Assembly (NCBI RefSeq): GCF_038502225.1
Contig: NC_091374.1
Coordinates: 3,741,714-3,805,713 of the forward strand
Length of the DNA stretch: 64,000 bases
Reading direction: 5' to 3'
Source of the DNA: Cherax quadricarinatus
Taxonomy: Eukaryota > Arthropoda > Malacostraca > Decapoda > Parastacidae
Position 1 is the first letter of the stretch; every line of letters starts with the position of its first letter. A program made the position numbers and the translations under genes. Below are positions 1 through 55,301 of the stretch, in pieces. The notes below the pieces were generated by a model. That model ran no database searches, had not been told where the DNA came from, and saw only the letters and a program-made list of their open reading frames with translations.

Positions 1-313
1 TGCTTGTCCAGTGCCAGCTTGAAGACTGCCAGGGGTCTGTTGGTAATCCCCCTTATGTGTGCTGGGAGGCAGTTGAACAGTCTCGGTCCCCTGACACTTA
101 TTGTATGGTCTCTTAACGTGCTAGTGACACCCCTGCTTTTCATTGGGGGGATGGTGCATCGTCTGCCAAGTCTTTTGCTTTCGTAGTGAGTGATTTTCGT
201 GTGCAAGTTCGGTACTAGTCCCTCTAGGATTTTCCAGGTGTATATAATCATGTATCTCTCCCTCCTGCGTTCCAGGGAATACAGGTTTAGAAACCTCAAG
301 CGCTCCCAGTAAT
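1..313 (-). mobile_element. CR1-like LINE, 3' part, cut by window edge
   Basis: The sequence nearly matches 12,142-12,454 and 55,460-55,772. Read on the minus strand it encodes the C-terminal part of a CR1/L2-type reverse transcriptase protein, including the LFNCLPAHIRGI motif. Similarity to the longer copy stops near 313, which is a 5' truncation in element orientation. Confidence 0.8.
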
Positions 314-960
314 TGTATATTAATATTTCATATTCACTTAAAAATGTGAACATTAACACTCGATCCCACGACTGTTAGTCTCTCTCTCGCTCTCGCATGC
401 ACGCATGTCCTTTAATGACCTGAAGTCACAAGGTAAAACGCAGGTGAGACTTGGTAACTTAGTGCTTCTTCCTTACTCATTGTCAAGGTCTCAAACCATA
501 CCACGGGTGGGTTTAGAACCTGCGATCAGTCTCAAAACTCCATAACTTTTTTGCCTTATGCCATCATCTATCTTATTCCTTTAACTGTTGCCTCCATGGT
601 ATATTTATTTCATAACATTCTAAGTTAGTACAATAGTTCAATTTTTTAAAATTTTAAGTCGGTGAATTAGCATTGACAGTTGGACTTTAGCATGCTCAAT
701 AGATCACTGTATTGAAGATGCTGAAAGTGAATCCTAGGTGCTCTTTGCTAGATAGGACAATCTAGGACATAGTGAGCCTATAGCTTGACCTGCCAGTGGT
801 ATCCATGTGCAAGTTGTAGGTGTTTGGATTCACAATCCTGAAGCAATTTCTCACACTTAATAATGATGAATAGATTACAAGGAACCTAATTGCAGTCTGA
901 TGGAAAGTCTTTGTTTTAGACTCCGAAACTAACCAAAAATTTGACTTCTCGCATCTTATC
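314..960. other. No gene seen
   Basis: AT-rich sequence without a convincing coding region. Near 490-525, on the minus strand, is a GGTTCTAAACCC string followed by CACCCGTGGTAT. It resembles the sequence near 59,617 and may be a SINE relic. The left arm of an imperfect inverted repeat begins near 660. Confidence 0.4.
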
Positions 961-964
961 ATAC

Positions 965-1080
965 TTTACATACAATGGTGACTGTCGCATTACTAGCAAG
1001 CACATAGAATCTTACTGGATCCCTGGTCACACTGACACTCAAGGCAAAGAATAGGCAGATTCAATCTAATGTAATGGATC
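965..1080 (+). pseudogene. LINE RNase H relic
   Basis: One forward frame reads SYWIPGHTDTQGKE, then a stop, then ADS. This resembles the WIPGH...GNE.AD block of RNase H domains in I/R1-type non-LTR retrotransposons. Only this block is recognisable, and the in-frame stop marks it as dead. Confidence 0.45.
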
Positions 1081-1407
1081 TCTGTCTCTCTCTCTCTTTT
1101 TTTTTTTAAGGATTAATTTCTGGTACTCTCAGTGACTTGAAACTGCTGACATAAATGCTGGTAAAAGTTTCTGGGTAGTGTGGGAGTCTAAAACAAATTG
1201 CTTTCCAACTGCAATTAGGGTCCATGCCATCTTTTCATTATTAGAGAATATGGAAAATTGCCCTCATGATTATGTATTTCAACTCTCATGTACATACCAC
1301 ATTGAGAGAGACCCAGCACCTCTTTGAGGACTGACTGGTCAAGCTGCAGGCTTTCCATGTCTTAATAGACATCTTATCTAGCAGAGAGCACCCAGGATTT
1401 GCTTTAA

Positions 1408-1615
1408 CCCTTAAACTGTCCAAACGTAGATCTACGTTTTTTCAACATTTGAAAGTATGTAAAAAAAGTAGTATTTTTTTTTTTACATTTGAGAACGTGT
1501 AAAAAAACTTTGAACTACTATTTTTTTTGTTATATTTGAAAATATGTAAAAAAACGTAGATCTACTTTTGGAGCACTACGCATGTGAACGTAGATCTGCT
1601 TGGACAGTTTAAGGG
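1408..1615. mobile_element. piggyBac-type MITE with TTAA duplication
   Basis: The element begins CCCTTAAACTGTCC and ends GGACAGTTTAAGGG. TTAA lies directly outside both ends (1404-1407 and 1616-1619). CCC/GGG ends with TTAA duplication are typical of piggyBac-derived non-autonomous elements. The 208-bp interior is AT-rich, repeats CGTAGATCTAC motifs and has no coding capacity. Confidence 0.8.
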
Positions 1616-1756
1616 TTAAACATCTTCAGTACACTGACCTCCCTTAACTCCCACTTTCAATGCTGACTCGGTGACTTTTTAATAAATTAAACTATTGCAC
1701 TAACTTTAACATATATTTTGGTTTAGAAAGACACGTAAGCAAACACTAACATATTT

Positions 1757-1802
1757 ATTAGAAAACGTTTCGGTCCTGGGACCTTGATCACTTCTAACAT
1801 AC
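1757..1802 (-). ncRNA. Hammerhead-like motif, subfamily 2, left arm
   Basis: This is the exact reverse complement of the motif at 3,069-3,112: stem I strand TGTTAGAA, core GTGATCA, an extra A, stem II, then GAAACG. It lies in the left arm of the Penelope palindrome and would fold only from a minus-strand transcript. Confidence 0.5.
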
Positions 1803-1828
1803 AGAGGTAGAAAGATATTATATATATA

Positions 1829-2017
1829 CAGTGGACCCCCGGTTAACGATATTTTTTCACTCCAGAAGTATGTTCAGGTGCCAGTACTGACCGAATTTGT
1901 TCCCATAAGAAATATTGTGAAGTAGATTAGTCCATTTCAGATCCCCAAACATACACATACAAACGCACTTACATAATTGGTCACATTCGGAGGTAATCGT
2001 TATGCGGGGGTCCACTG
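1829..2017. mobile_element. MITE, CAGTGGACCCCC family
   Basis: This 189-bp element has inverted ends CAGTGGACCCCCG and CGGGGGTCCACTG and is flanked by TA on both sides. Other copies start at 16,581, 16,923, 23,534 and 36,220. It has no coding capacity. The TA duplication suggests mobilisation by a Tc1/mariner-like transposase, which is an inference. Confidence 0.85.
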
Positions 2018-2340
2018 TATATATATATATAGGCGGAGAGTGAGGTGTGATGCACGTGACCTGAGGAATGTCATAAGAACATAAGAATGGAGGAACACTG
2101 CAGAAGGCGTACTGGCCCATGCGAGGCAGGTCCTTATCAAAACAACCTCTACCTATGATGAGGATGGGTAGACGATGAAATCATGTGACTCCTGTGTTGT
2201 TGGGTTGGTGCTGCTGAAGTATCACGTACGCCAATGTTTTTGAAATTTTGTAGTTTCCAGTGTTGCGTTCTATAGTGTCGGTGACGGCGATTAGTGAGGC
2301 TTCTAGGCACCGTCGGCGTCTGAGGTCTGGTTCTGCGAGA

Positions 2341-2525
2341 ATGAGTTGTGCCTCATTCCAGTTCATCAAATGCCCCGTGGAGTCTCTGTGGAGGACACAT
2401 GCGTACCTTACATCGTCTCTGTTAGAGGCATTTCGATGTTCATTCAGGCGGACTGCAAGATCTCTGCCTGTCTCGCCTACATATTTCTTGGGACAGAACC
2501 CACAGGGGATAGTGTAGATGCCTGC
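2341..2525 (-). pseudogene. PLE GIY-YIG endonuclease fragment, left arm
   Basis: The minus strand encodes a fragment with TIPCGFCPKKYVGETGR, NEHRN and HRDSTGH, the same sequence as the right arm. VYTI...KYVGETG is the GIY-YIG signature and LEASLI probably holds the catalytic glutamate. Substitutions such as ECSFR in place of EHRN make this arm more decayed. Confidence 0.6.
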
Positions 2526-2548
2526 TCACACCTCTAACTTCTACAGCA

Positions 2549-2950
2549 GGTGTCTACACTATCCCCTGTGGGTTCTGTCCCAAGAAATATGTAGGCGAGA
2601 CAGGCAGAGATCTTGCAGTCCGCCTGAATGAGCATCGAAATGCCTCTAACAGAGACGATGTAAGGTACGCATGTGTCCTCCACAGAGACTCCACGGGGCA
2701 TTTGATGAACTGGAATGAGACAACTCATTCTCACAGAACCAGACCTCAGACGCCGATGGTGCCTAGAAGCCTCACTAATCGCCGTCACCGACACTATAGA
2801 ACGCAACACTGGAAACTACAAAATTTCAAAAACATTGGCATACGTGATACTTCAGCAGCACCAACCCAACAACACAGGAGTCACACGATTTCATCGTCTA
2901 CCCGTCCTCATCATAGGTAGAGATTGTTTTGATAAGGACCTGCCTCGCAT
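2549..2950 (+). pseudogene. PLE GIY-YIG endonuclease fragment, right arm
   Basis: The forward reading gives GVYTIPCGFCPKKYVGETGR, then NEHRN, VRYACVLHRDSTGH and MNWNE, up to about 2,717. After a one-base deletion it resumes in another frame with LILTEPDLRRRWCLEASLI up to about 2,950. The domain matches the GIY-YIG nuclease that Penelope-like elements carry C-terminal to reverse transcriptase. No RT is attached here. The frameshift and palindromic setting make it a dead fragment. Confidence 0.7.
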
Positions 2951-3068
2951 GGGCCAGTACGCCTTCAGCAATGTACCTCCATTCTTAAGTTCTTATGACA
3001 TTCCTCAGGTCATGTGCGTCACACCTCACTCTCCGCCTATATATATATAATGTCTTTCTACCTCTGTA

Positions 3069-3112
3069 TGTTAGAAGTGATCAAGGTCCCAGGACCGAAA
3101 CGTTTTCTAATA
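3069..3112 (+). ncRNA. Hammerhead-like motif, subfamily 2, right arm
   Basis: TGTTAGAA (3069-3076) pairs with TTCTAATA (3105-3112) as an 8-bp stem I with one G-U. The core GTGATCA (3077-3083) is the hammerhead CUGAUGA with positions 3 and 8 exchanged from C-G to G-C. One extra A follows, then stem II GGTC/GACC (3085-3096), GAA (3097-3099), ACGT (3100-3103) as a possible palindromic stem III, and T3104 at the cleavage position. Activity is untested. Confidence 0.55.
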
Positions 3113-3439
3113 AATATGTTAGCGTTTGCTTACGTGTCTTTCTAAACCAACTTGTCGGTATTTATTACCAAGGTTTATACCAACGTATATTTTACACCTG
3201 CACTAACCCTGTATCTTTCCACATCTTCGTACCTTAGTACTGTATGACCCATATGGGTTTAGCATGCTTTATAATGTATGATATATGGGTTAACAAACTG
3301 TTATGTTCATCTGATGCTGTTGTCTCTTTAAATGTCTCTTAATATGGCTTTGCATAGAATTTTGTTTAGATATTTTGAGGATAAAAAATTTGAAGTTTAT
3401 GTATTTAGAATGTAATGAAATAAAAATACCATCACTAGA

Positions 3440-3775
3440 AAGAATACCACATTTTGATAAAATACACACGTGCAACACTTGGGTATCTTTAATGAGGAAA
3501 AGAATACAGCATATGTGCGGAGAAGTAGCTTATATACCGTAGGCAGGAGAGGTGCATCAGTCGTAGGTGGTATCACATTTGTCCAATGTGAAAGTAGGTC
3601 GTGCCCAAGGGTTAGGCAAGTGAAGAATTCCCTGTATTAAGATCCCAAGATGTTGCTGTGTCAGACAGGAATGTAGATGAATGGTTCAGAGAATCGACAA
3701 AGATACCCAAGTGTTGCACTTGTGTCTAATTTATCAACTTGTCAGTTCTCTGAGCCATTCATCTAAATACCACAT
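3440..3775. mobile_element. Decayed PLE terminal repeats, inverted
   Basis: The left part CGTGCAACACTTGGGTATC faces GATACCCAAGTGTTGCAC at about 3,700. The same tail borders the palindrome at 61.3-61.6 kb. The hammerhead-like core cannot be recognised here, consistent with decay. Confidence 0.55.
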
Positions 3776-3954
3776 TTACCAGATGGTAGTACATCCAGGA
3801 AAAGCACTAAGGTATTTGACAAGAATATTTAATGATATGTGGGTGAGTAATTACAACATCTTGTAGGAATAAGGAAGAGACGTACATGACTGTGGGAAAA
3901 GTGCATGAGGCAGCAGACAGATATTAGGAGGTAAAGCAGCTGGGATGGGATTAT

Positions 3955-4112
3955 AATCATGGGGGAGCACAAAACCTATAGGATTATACAGTGCATATGG
4001 GATGGGGGATGGAAGGTATTCAGGCTCAATTCAGGGAACCAGAGCAGACTCCCAATTCCCAAGATCAACACCCCCTCATCAGTATCGAGGAACCTCCCTC
4101 GAGGGAATGGGA
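3955..4112 (-). mobile_element. SINE-like element, nested in LINE relic
   Basis: The reverse complement follows the family order: GGTTCCTCGATACTGATGAG, CCTGAATACC, and a tail ending in ATGATTATAAT. The flanks GGGATGGGATTA and GGAATGGGATTG look like a diverged target duplication of the host LINE. Confidence 0.5.
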
Positions 4113-4616
4113 TTGGGATAATGCAAATGCAGGTGGGGATATAGTTCAGTATGGCTGAGGGAAGGGAGGATATCCAAGGATTGGCACAGAGCATGCATAG
4201 TTCATTTGTAACCAGCGGGTCCAGTGGCTTATGCACTGGCCTGGAGTTTTATGACACTTGCCATGGGTTCTAACTCCACCCTTACTGTGGTTCATTTGCA
4301 TAAGGTGCAAGTGTAAAAAATTTTAGGGGAACAAACCTGTCGAGTATAGTATACAGGACAGTGGATGGAGAAGTTATTGAAAGAATTAGGGGTAAGATAG
4401 AAAGTAGGATTGCAGAGGAAGTGTGAAGGATGTGTAGACCAAGTGTTTACATTGAAGCATATGATAATACTTTGGTGAAGGTAAGGAACTTCTCACATTT
4501 ATGAAAGGAATGTGATAGGGAAGCAGTGTGTCATATGTTACAAATGTATGGAATAGGTAGTCAAAGTAAGAAAATTTTATGCAGCGAGGCTCTGGTTATT
4601 TTATGTCGGAAGGGGA

Positions 4617-5030
4617 TATTTTTTTTTTTTTTTCTTCAACAAGTCGGCCGTCTCCCACCGAGGCAGGGCGACCCAAAAAAGAAAGAAAATCCCCAAAAAG
4701 AAAATACTTTCATCATTCAACACTTTCACCACACTCACACATTATCACTGTTTTTGCAGAGGTGCTCAGAATACAACAGTTTAGAAGCATACACATATAA
4801 AGATACACAACATATCCCTCCAAACTGCCAATATCCCAAACCCCTCCTTCAAAGTGCAGGCATTGTACTTCCCATTTCCAGGACTCAAGTCCGACTATGA
4901 AAATAACCGGTTTCCCTGAATCCCTTCACTAAATATTACCCTGCTCACACTCCAACAGATCGTCAGGTCCCAAGTACCATTTATCTCCATTCACTCCTAT
5001 CTAATACGCTCACGCACGCTTGCTGGATTA
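4617..5030 (-). mobile_element. RTE-like LINE A, 3' UTR fragment
   Basis: It starts with a T-run, the complement of the element's A tail, then CAACAAGTCGGCCGTCTCCC. It continues through the subfamily A 3' UTR to the last codons near GCACGCTTGCTGGA. The host LINE resumes directly after it at CCCATAAAAGTAGGC, so this is a 5'-truncated insertion. Confidence 0.75.
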
Positions 5031-6045
5031 TTTTCCCATAAAAGTAGGCTTTAGACAAGGATGTGCGATGTCAACATGTTTTTTAACATATAGATGGAGT
5101 TGTAAAATACATGTATAAGAATGCTGGAGTGCTAGGAAGAGGTGTGGGATTAAAAGATAATGAATTTGATACAAAGTAGTTGTCAGTTATTCTTTGCCAA
5201 CGATACATTCTTTAAGAGAAATTACAAAGGATAATGGAGGAATTTGAGAAGGTGTGTAGAAGAAAATTAAAAGCTAATGTAAAAAAAAAAAAACAAGGAA
5301 GGTGATGAGTTAACATATTCTAGGCAGTGAAAGATTGAATATCAGATTGGAGGGAGTAAATGTGTTCAGATATTTAGGAGTGAACTTGTTGGCAGATAGG
5401 TTACTGTACTGAGAGTGGGGAAAGGTGGGTGGTGCATTGAGGCATCTTTGGAGATAAACTACTTTATCCAAGAAGGCAGATAGGGAAATGGACCAGAGGG
5501 TAGTAGTACCAACATTTATAAGAGATTGGATTTTAAACGTTACAGTAGGGAGGAGGTTGGAGGCCTTGGAGATATTGTGGTTTAAGGGCAACGTGTGGTG
5601 TGAATATTATCCGGAGAATTTGGATATTAGAAATGGGGTTACCTAAAGTATAAATCAGGGGCTGTTGAGGTGGCATAGGCAATTAGAGAGGAAGAAAAAT
5701 AAGATGACTAGAAGGGTATATATAAATCTGGGGGTAGGAAGGGGATAAAGATTTAGTGGCTTGTGTGAAAACATTAGAGTGGAATGAGTGAAGGCAAGTG
5801 GTTTTTTAATGATTGGGATCAAGGTAATATGAAGAGATTTAGGAAAACAGGTTAGACCTCGAGTCCTGGAGGTGGGAAATACAGTGACTGTACTCTTAAA
5901 CAGGTGTGGCTGTTGCTGTTCAAAAGGCCATCTGAACTGTGATATCAAGCTCCTGACAAAACAGTTGAATGATGGCAGGGAATGTTTGTTACTTTTCTAT
6001 TGGTCACTCTCCCATGGTGAGAGGGGGGATGGCCAGTGTTATCAA

Positions 6046-7446
6046 AATAATTAGGTAGCTTTGTACACTTGAGGATAATGTACAAGACCTGTATAATATT
6101 GAGAGGGAAATAAAACTCTTTTATATACAATACACATGTAATAACAAACTTGAGATTCACATGTAGTTAGAAATAGGTTTTATAATATTTTTATATATAT
6201 AGATATATATATATATGTATATATATTAAAATATGTACTTCCTAAGCCGAGTTTAGTTTTTTGTGAAAATAATTACATGATGCTCTGCGCTTAGGAACAC
6301 ACTTCACGTATGAACAGATGAACATAAAATGAATTGCCTAAAAATCACTTAATGGGTAATGAAATTAAGATTATTATGCCAATAGCACTCGCTGATATCT
6401 TACAAAAAAAAAAAGTTTTTAGTACTGTAATAGTATCACATTACAAAGCTATAAATAAATTACAAATAATTACTTAGCAATTAAAGTACTGATACTTTAA
6501 TGTGGCACTTCCTACTTCACAAATATTGTATGCCTAATGCTTTTATAGTCTTTATCACAGAAAGCTCTCCTCCCCCAATAGCCTAAAAGATGCCATTTGA
6601 CTTCGCATGTCAAATTTCATCAGTAACCAATTGGTTATATGCTTCAAATATGACAATGTCTAAATGTCACATGAACTGTGCACACTACCGAGTGCTACAG
6701 TATTAATTTTTGTTATAATCTTGGTGGCTATATAAAATTTTTTCCCAAGAAAACTTGGTAAGTGATGACCCTTGCTGAATCAATTGCCAATCAATTCAAT
6801 ATAATTTTAAAAGTAGAAAAAATGATAATTATACAAAAATGTGTAGTAACAGGCAAATAGTTGCAGCATAAAAATACCCAGTACAGTTTTCAAAAATTGG
6901 GTGTAACAGGCACATGTCTGGGGCAACAATTTGTCAAGAGGAATTTGCTTTGCTATTTGGTAAAACTAAACTATTTAAAAATATCTACATAAACCCAGTA
7001 AGTATAATTTATCTAACATATTAAACTATGTTTAAAAAATTACACTAACTGGATTTTTTTCTTTTTGAGATCTGGGGTGAGCATTTGGAAAGATGGTTTA
7101 AAAATGAAAAAAAAAAAAAAAAAAAAAATTTAAATTCTTTAAAAATATAAAAAATAAAATACCCTAGACATGCACTGCTCAATGAAATATTGTTAATTCT
7201 CATTCTGAGAATCAATTCAATATAATACTGGAATGTCCTCAACTTTGGTAAAATTACAATATACAGTATTCAACAATATATATCGATATCTAACTTGAAA
7301 GGATACTATCAGATACTAATCGTGTGAGATACCAACTCGTATAAAATAACCACTGTCCACAGGTAAGATCACAGATCACAGGGGGTTGGGGGGGATTCAT
7401 TTAAAAATTATTAAAAATTCACTCAATCCACTAAATTCTCTCTCTC
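6046..7446 (-). other. Channel gene 3' flank, possible 3' UTR
   Basis: AT-rich sequence just downstream of the channel stop codon; some of it is probably 3' UTR. I could not pick a polyadenylation signal with confidence. A (TA)n run lies at about 6,188-6,228 and an A-run at about 7,109-7,127. No coding region is seen. Confidence 0.4.
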
Positions 7447-51992
<44,546 letters not shown>

Positions 51993-52180
51993 CTGAAAAG
52001 GAAAAATCAACCTTAACAATGACGACATTGCTAATAATATTTAATGGAATATTCCTGTGTATGCAAATTACAGGTAAATGTTTCTGAATATTTCGTTTGT
52101 TGTGAGAATTATAAGTATTAAATTCTATCTCGTGGACCGGTGTATGCAGGAGAGGACAAAACTGATCACTGTCTAGTTAT

Positions 52181-52225
52181 TATTATAATCAGAACTAAGC
52201 GCTAAACCCACAAGGCTCGTCCAGC
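52181..52225 (-). mobile_element. SINE/LINE tail fragment
   Basis: The reverse complement reads ACGAGCCTTGTGGGTTTAGC, then GCTTAGTTCTGATTATAATA. Only the tail is present. Confidence 0.55.
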
Positions 52226-52369
52226 AATCACTGCCTAGTACCACTGACTGGAGCGCACACCTAGTTCGCTGGGCGCCAGAGCTTTGTATAACAAACAGGA
52301 GTTATACAATCTTATCAAGTATACAGGTCAACTCAAGGTACTGAAGACTTTGGAGAGGGGGGAAAATCC

Positions 52370-52505
52370 CTTCAAGGTGATACAGGTGTACTGATGTTGG
52401 TGAAGGGCTCTTGATTCAAGAAATATGAGCAACCCTCCCCTTCCTTGGATCAAATCTTGTTGCATTCTATTCCCCAGGCGCTCTATGACCAAGAATTTTG
52501 CACGT
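52370..52505 (+). mobile_element. SINE-like element
   Basis: TGATGTTGGTGAAGGGCTCT, TGATTCAAGAAATATGAGC, CCCTTCCTTGGATCAAATCT and CCCCAGGCGCTCTATGACC. Confidence 0.6.
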
Positions 52506-52599
52506 CCCACGAGTATAAGGCATTCACTCCCTATCAAGACTGTGGTCCTGATCACCTCAAATTACCTCGCCACTCTTCCACCATCTCTGGTATTTATTT

Positions 52600-52790
52600 T
52601 CTGTACTGGATTGAAAAAAGATATCTAGGTGTTACATATGTTATTCATCAACCAGGTATCTATTTACTGTAGGTGAACAGGGGCAGGTGTAAAAGAAAAC
52701 TTGATCATACATATTATTTTGTATGGAAATCGAACCCAGGTCCTTTCGATTCTAAGGAAAACGCTCCGCTACTACTTTAGCCTAGGATCT
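52600..52790 (-). mobile_element. tRNA-derived SINE
   Basis: The minus strand reads TAGCGGAGCG (A-box-like, 52762-52771) and GGGTTCGATTTCC (B-box-like, 52725-52737), spaced as in a tRNA gene. A non-tRNA body with CACCTGCCCCTGTTCACCTA follows. The boxes suggest RNA polymerase III transcription of an ancestral element. The borders are approximate. Confidence 0.55.
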
Positions 52791-52903
52791 TCAGTGTCTT
52801 GGACGAGGTCAGTGAACGAATTGTGGAGAGCTGTGCAGGCGGTCATTATTTACCCGGATATATTGATTACCGGGGTGGAGCACAGCAGAAGCAAAAGCAG
52901 CAG

Positions 52904-53055
52904 ACAACACACCCTGCACTACTTCATTCCTCATACACTGGACAACACACCCTGCACTACCTCATTCCTCATACACTGGATAACACACCCTGAACTACCT
53001 CATTCTTCATACACTGGACAACACACCCTGAACTACCTATGGTCCCACTCATTGG
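52904..53055. repeat. 38-bp minisatellite, about 4 copies
   Basis: The unit starts ACAACACACCCTGCACTACC and ends TCATACACTGG. The last copy is diverged. Confidence 0.9.
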
Positions 53056-53559
53056 AGGTGAATTGGCCTAATCCCTCAACCATTTCAACCTCAATCATTA
53101 CTATCCTGTCTACACAAAATAGGTGCCAGATTAGCCAATTTGTGAAGGCTATGTAGGTTTGCGGGTCACTATAACCAGCAGCTTGGCTGACTTAAATGAA
53201 GTGTGGAAAACTTTATAAATGACTAACTTTTCACTTGGTTTATAAGGTTTTCAAGTAAGTGACTTCAACTATAGTAAAAACACCTGTGTACACTTCAGTG
53301 GTGTCTTCGGTCCTAATACAGAGTAAGCTAAAAAAAAGTATTTTACAGTGGTCTGGGATACGTGACAGATAGTGAGGCGAGATGAGTCACGTTGCAGAAA
53401 GTGGGTATCACGTGAGAGACGAGCCTAATACTGGTAATAAATCTGCTGGTCAAAAGTCTGGAAACAAGCTCACAGATCTTTGTGGGATGTGTCGATGGTG
53501 TTAATTACGGCAGATCCCAGCAACTTTTGCCTGTGTTGTCACGCATGAGTAAGTGGGTC

Positions 53560-53825
53560 TCATTCCACTTCATCGTGTATTTAGAAATCGTCGTGTTATC
53601 ATCCTAATTGCAGGTGTACTGTATGTGTTCGTGAATTCTAATTTCAAAAAATCTAACACTCTCCCCCAACGTACTTTTTATCGCACCTCCTCTCCCGTAC
53701 CTCCCCAAAAGCCGGGTTGACCAAGGCAACGCTTGTATCGAGCATAGGGACCATTGTGGACACCCGATGAAGTGGAATGAAGCCCGTGTCTCACTTGTGA
53801 CAATCACCAGACTACAAGGTTTGCG
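53560..53825 (+). pseudogene. PLE GIY-YIG endonuclease relic
   Basis: One forward frame reads ACIEHRDHCGHPMKWNEARV. It parallels ACVLHRDSTGHLMNWNEAQL of the element at 2.3-2.7 kb. The upstream GIY-YIG part is not kept. Confidence 0.55.
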
Positions 53826-53829
53826 AGAA

Positions 53830-54425
53830 GGAGAATGTAGAATATAACTTTGGTATAACTGTGTCTAGCATTAGGAATAATATTAGGAGAGAAGTAAATA
53901 ATGAAAATGATTGTTATAGGAATGCAGTTAGAAGCCTGAGTAGATCTATAACCCACTATGATAACATGAACGTAGATAAGTATGTTTATGGAGCAACTTG
54001 CAATGTGAACAGACTGACTGATGTTGTAGTGGCCAGGCTTAGGCTTGGTTACAAGTACTTCTGGCAGTTTGGGAGACACACAGATGATGATCAAACTAAA
54101 TGTAAATTATGTGATCAGGCATATGGTCACTCTCTTGAACACTGTGCTTAATTGTCCACTTATTGAGGAATACAGAGACAGACAGTATAATAACCTATGT
54201 GACATGTCAAGATATCTTATTAATGAAAATAAGATACCAGATATACTAAGCAAATTTCCTAAATTTGCTTGTAACAGATAAGTGAACTATAGATATGTAG
54301 ATATAAATCCATATGTATTCCTGTTAACCCTTTGGGGCCTAGTTCCTAGGCCTTTTGTGTATCCATATGCTCTCGCGCTACCGTCCACAGGATGGATATG
54401 GGGTGCACAATAAACTAGCCACTTC
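53830..54425 (+). mobile_element. LINE 3' fragment with Cys-His C-terminus
   Basis: The forward frame has DVVVARLRLGYKYFWQFG and CKLCDQAYGHSLEHCA. After a frameshift it continues LNCPLIEEYRDRQYNNLCD and ends KFPKFACNR before a stop. This matches the zinc-binding end of I/Nimb-type LINEs. The 3' region has CCTTTGGGGCCTAGTTCCTA. Confidence 0.65.
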
Positions 54426-54794
54426 GGTGGCAAAATCTAAATCTATCCTGTGAACACCATTGGCAAATCACTTCATTGCTAATGATAAGATAAACGAAAT
54501 TAAGTGTGTATCCAGAGTTCGCAATTACCTACTATATGAAGATATTGTTATCTGATAAATGATTCATTGACTTCACTGTTAATATCTGAAATCTTAAGAT
54601 TGTAAACACATTGCATCAACTAGATTGTAAATTATATAAATATAAATAAACTCCGAGGTTACTTAAATAAAACAAATCACAACTATAACCAATAATGAAG
54701 AAAAGGGCACAATACCATGACTAGAACATAACCAGCAATGTTGACAGACATCTACTCTGAGTATTGCAATCCTTTTTTTGACCTACAACTAATA

Positions 54795-55083
54795 GGCTGA
54801 AATGCAGGTACACAATATTCCAGCCACTCACAGGCTGAAATGCGAGTGCACAATATTCCAGTCACAGGCTGAAATGCGAGTGCACGATATTTCAGTCACT
54901 CAGGCTGAAATGCGAGTGCACGATATTCCAGCCACTCAGGCTAAAATGCGAGTGCACGATATTTCAGTCACTCAGGCTAAAATGCGGGTGCACGATATTT
55001 CAGTCACTCAGGCTAAAATGCGAGTGCACGATATTCCAGCCACTCACAGGCTGAAATGCGGGTGCACGATATTCCAGCCGCTG
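54795..55083. repeat. 36-bp minisatellite, about 8 copies
   Basis: The unit is CAGGCTGAAATGCGAGTGCA followed by CGATATTCCAGCCACT, with CCAGCC/TCAGTC and GCGAG/GCGGG variants. 36 bp keeps frame, which creates a false 98-codon ORF. Confidence 0.93.
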
Positions 55084-55301
55084 AGACAGCAAAATTAGCA
55101 ATATGATGGATGAAATATGTGGCCAAGCACCGGGCGAGGCTGCAAAGCTCCGCTGGTTTCTTCACAATTACTAGCTTCAACATAATCTGGGAATTCGTCT
55201 GTTTTGGGGGCATAGATATTTTCTGACATGTTAATTAGTCTAATTATGCTTTATGTTGATAAGATGTTCAGGAGATTGTCTGTACTGGACGACTACCTGG
55301 A

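Larger units (their letters stand above)
660..1690. repeat. Imperfect inverted repeat, LINE-derived
   Basis: About 100 bp at 660-765 (ending GGTGCTCTTTGCTAGATA) matches the reverse complement of about 1,355-1,680. The right arm is interrupted by the TTAA-flanked element at 1,408-1,615. The left arm shows the uninterrupted form. Confidence 0.55.
1717..3150. mobile_element. Penelope-like element, head-to-head palindrome
   Basis: The left arm (1,717-about 2,527) is the reverse complement of the right arm (about 2,540-3,150), with a centre near 2,534. A MITE at 1,829-2,017 interrupts the left arm only. Each arm carries a GIY-YIG endonuclease fragment near the centre and a hammerhead-like motif near its outer end. 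Together these identify a Penelope-like retroelement. No reverse transcriptase is present, so both halves are truncated copies. Confidence 0.7.
3897..6045 (+). mobile_element. Old RTE-like LINE with two nested insertions
   Basis: The order matches intact RTE copies: GGTAAAGCAGCTGGGATGGGA, the CCAAGGATTGGCACAGAGC segment, the TTAGACAAGGATGTGCGATG reverse-transcriptase motif B region, then a 3' end resembling the GTGGGAGACGGCCAGTGTTA tail near 6,040. Many stops and frameshifts are present. It is split by a SINE-like insertion (about 3,955-4,112) and a subfamily A RTE fragment (4,617-5,030). Confidence 0.65.

Noticed and set aside
52690..53160. 151-codon ORF and a possible upstream gene
   Set aside because: It runs over the SINE and the 38-bp minisatellite, with no homology pattern.
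54802..55098. 98-codon ORF with 12-residue repeats, and the idea of a CRISPR-like array
   Set aside because: The 36-bp unit is a multiple of three and contiguous, with no spacers; it is a minisatellite.
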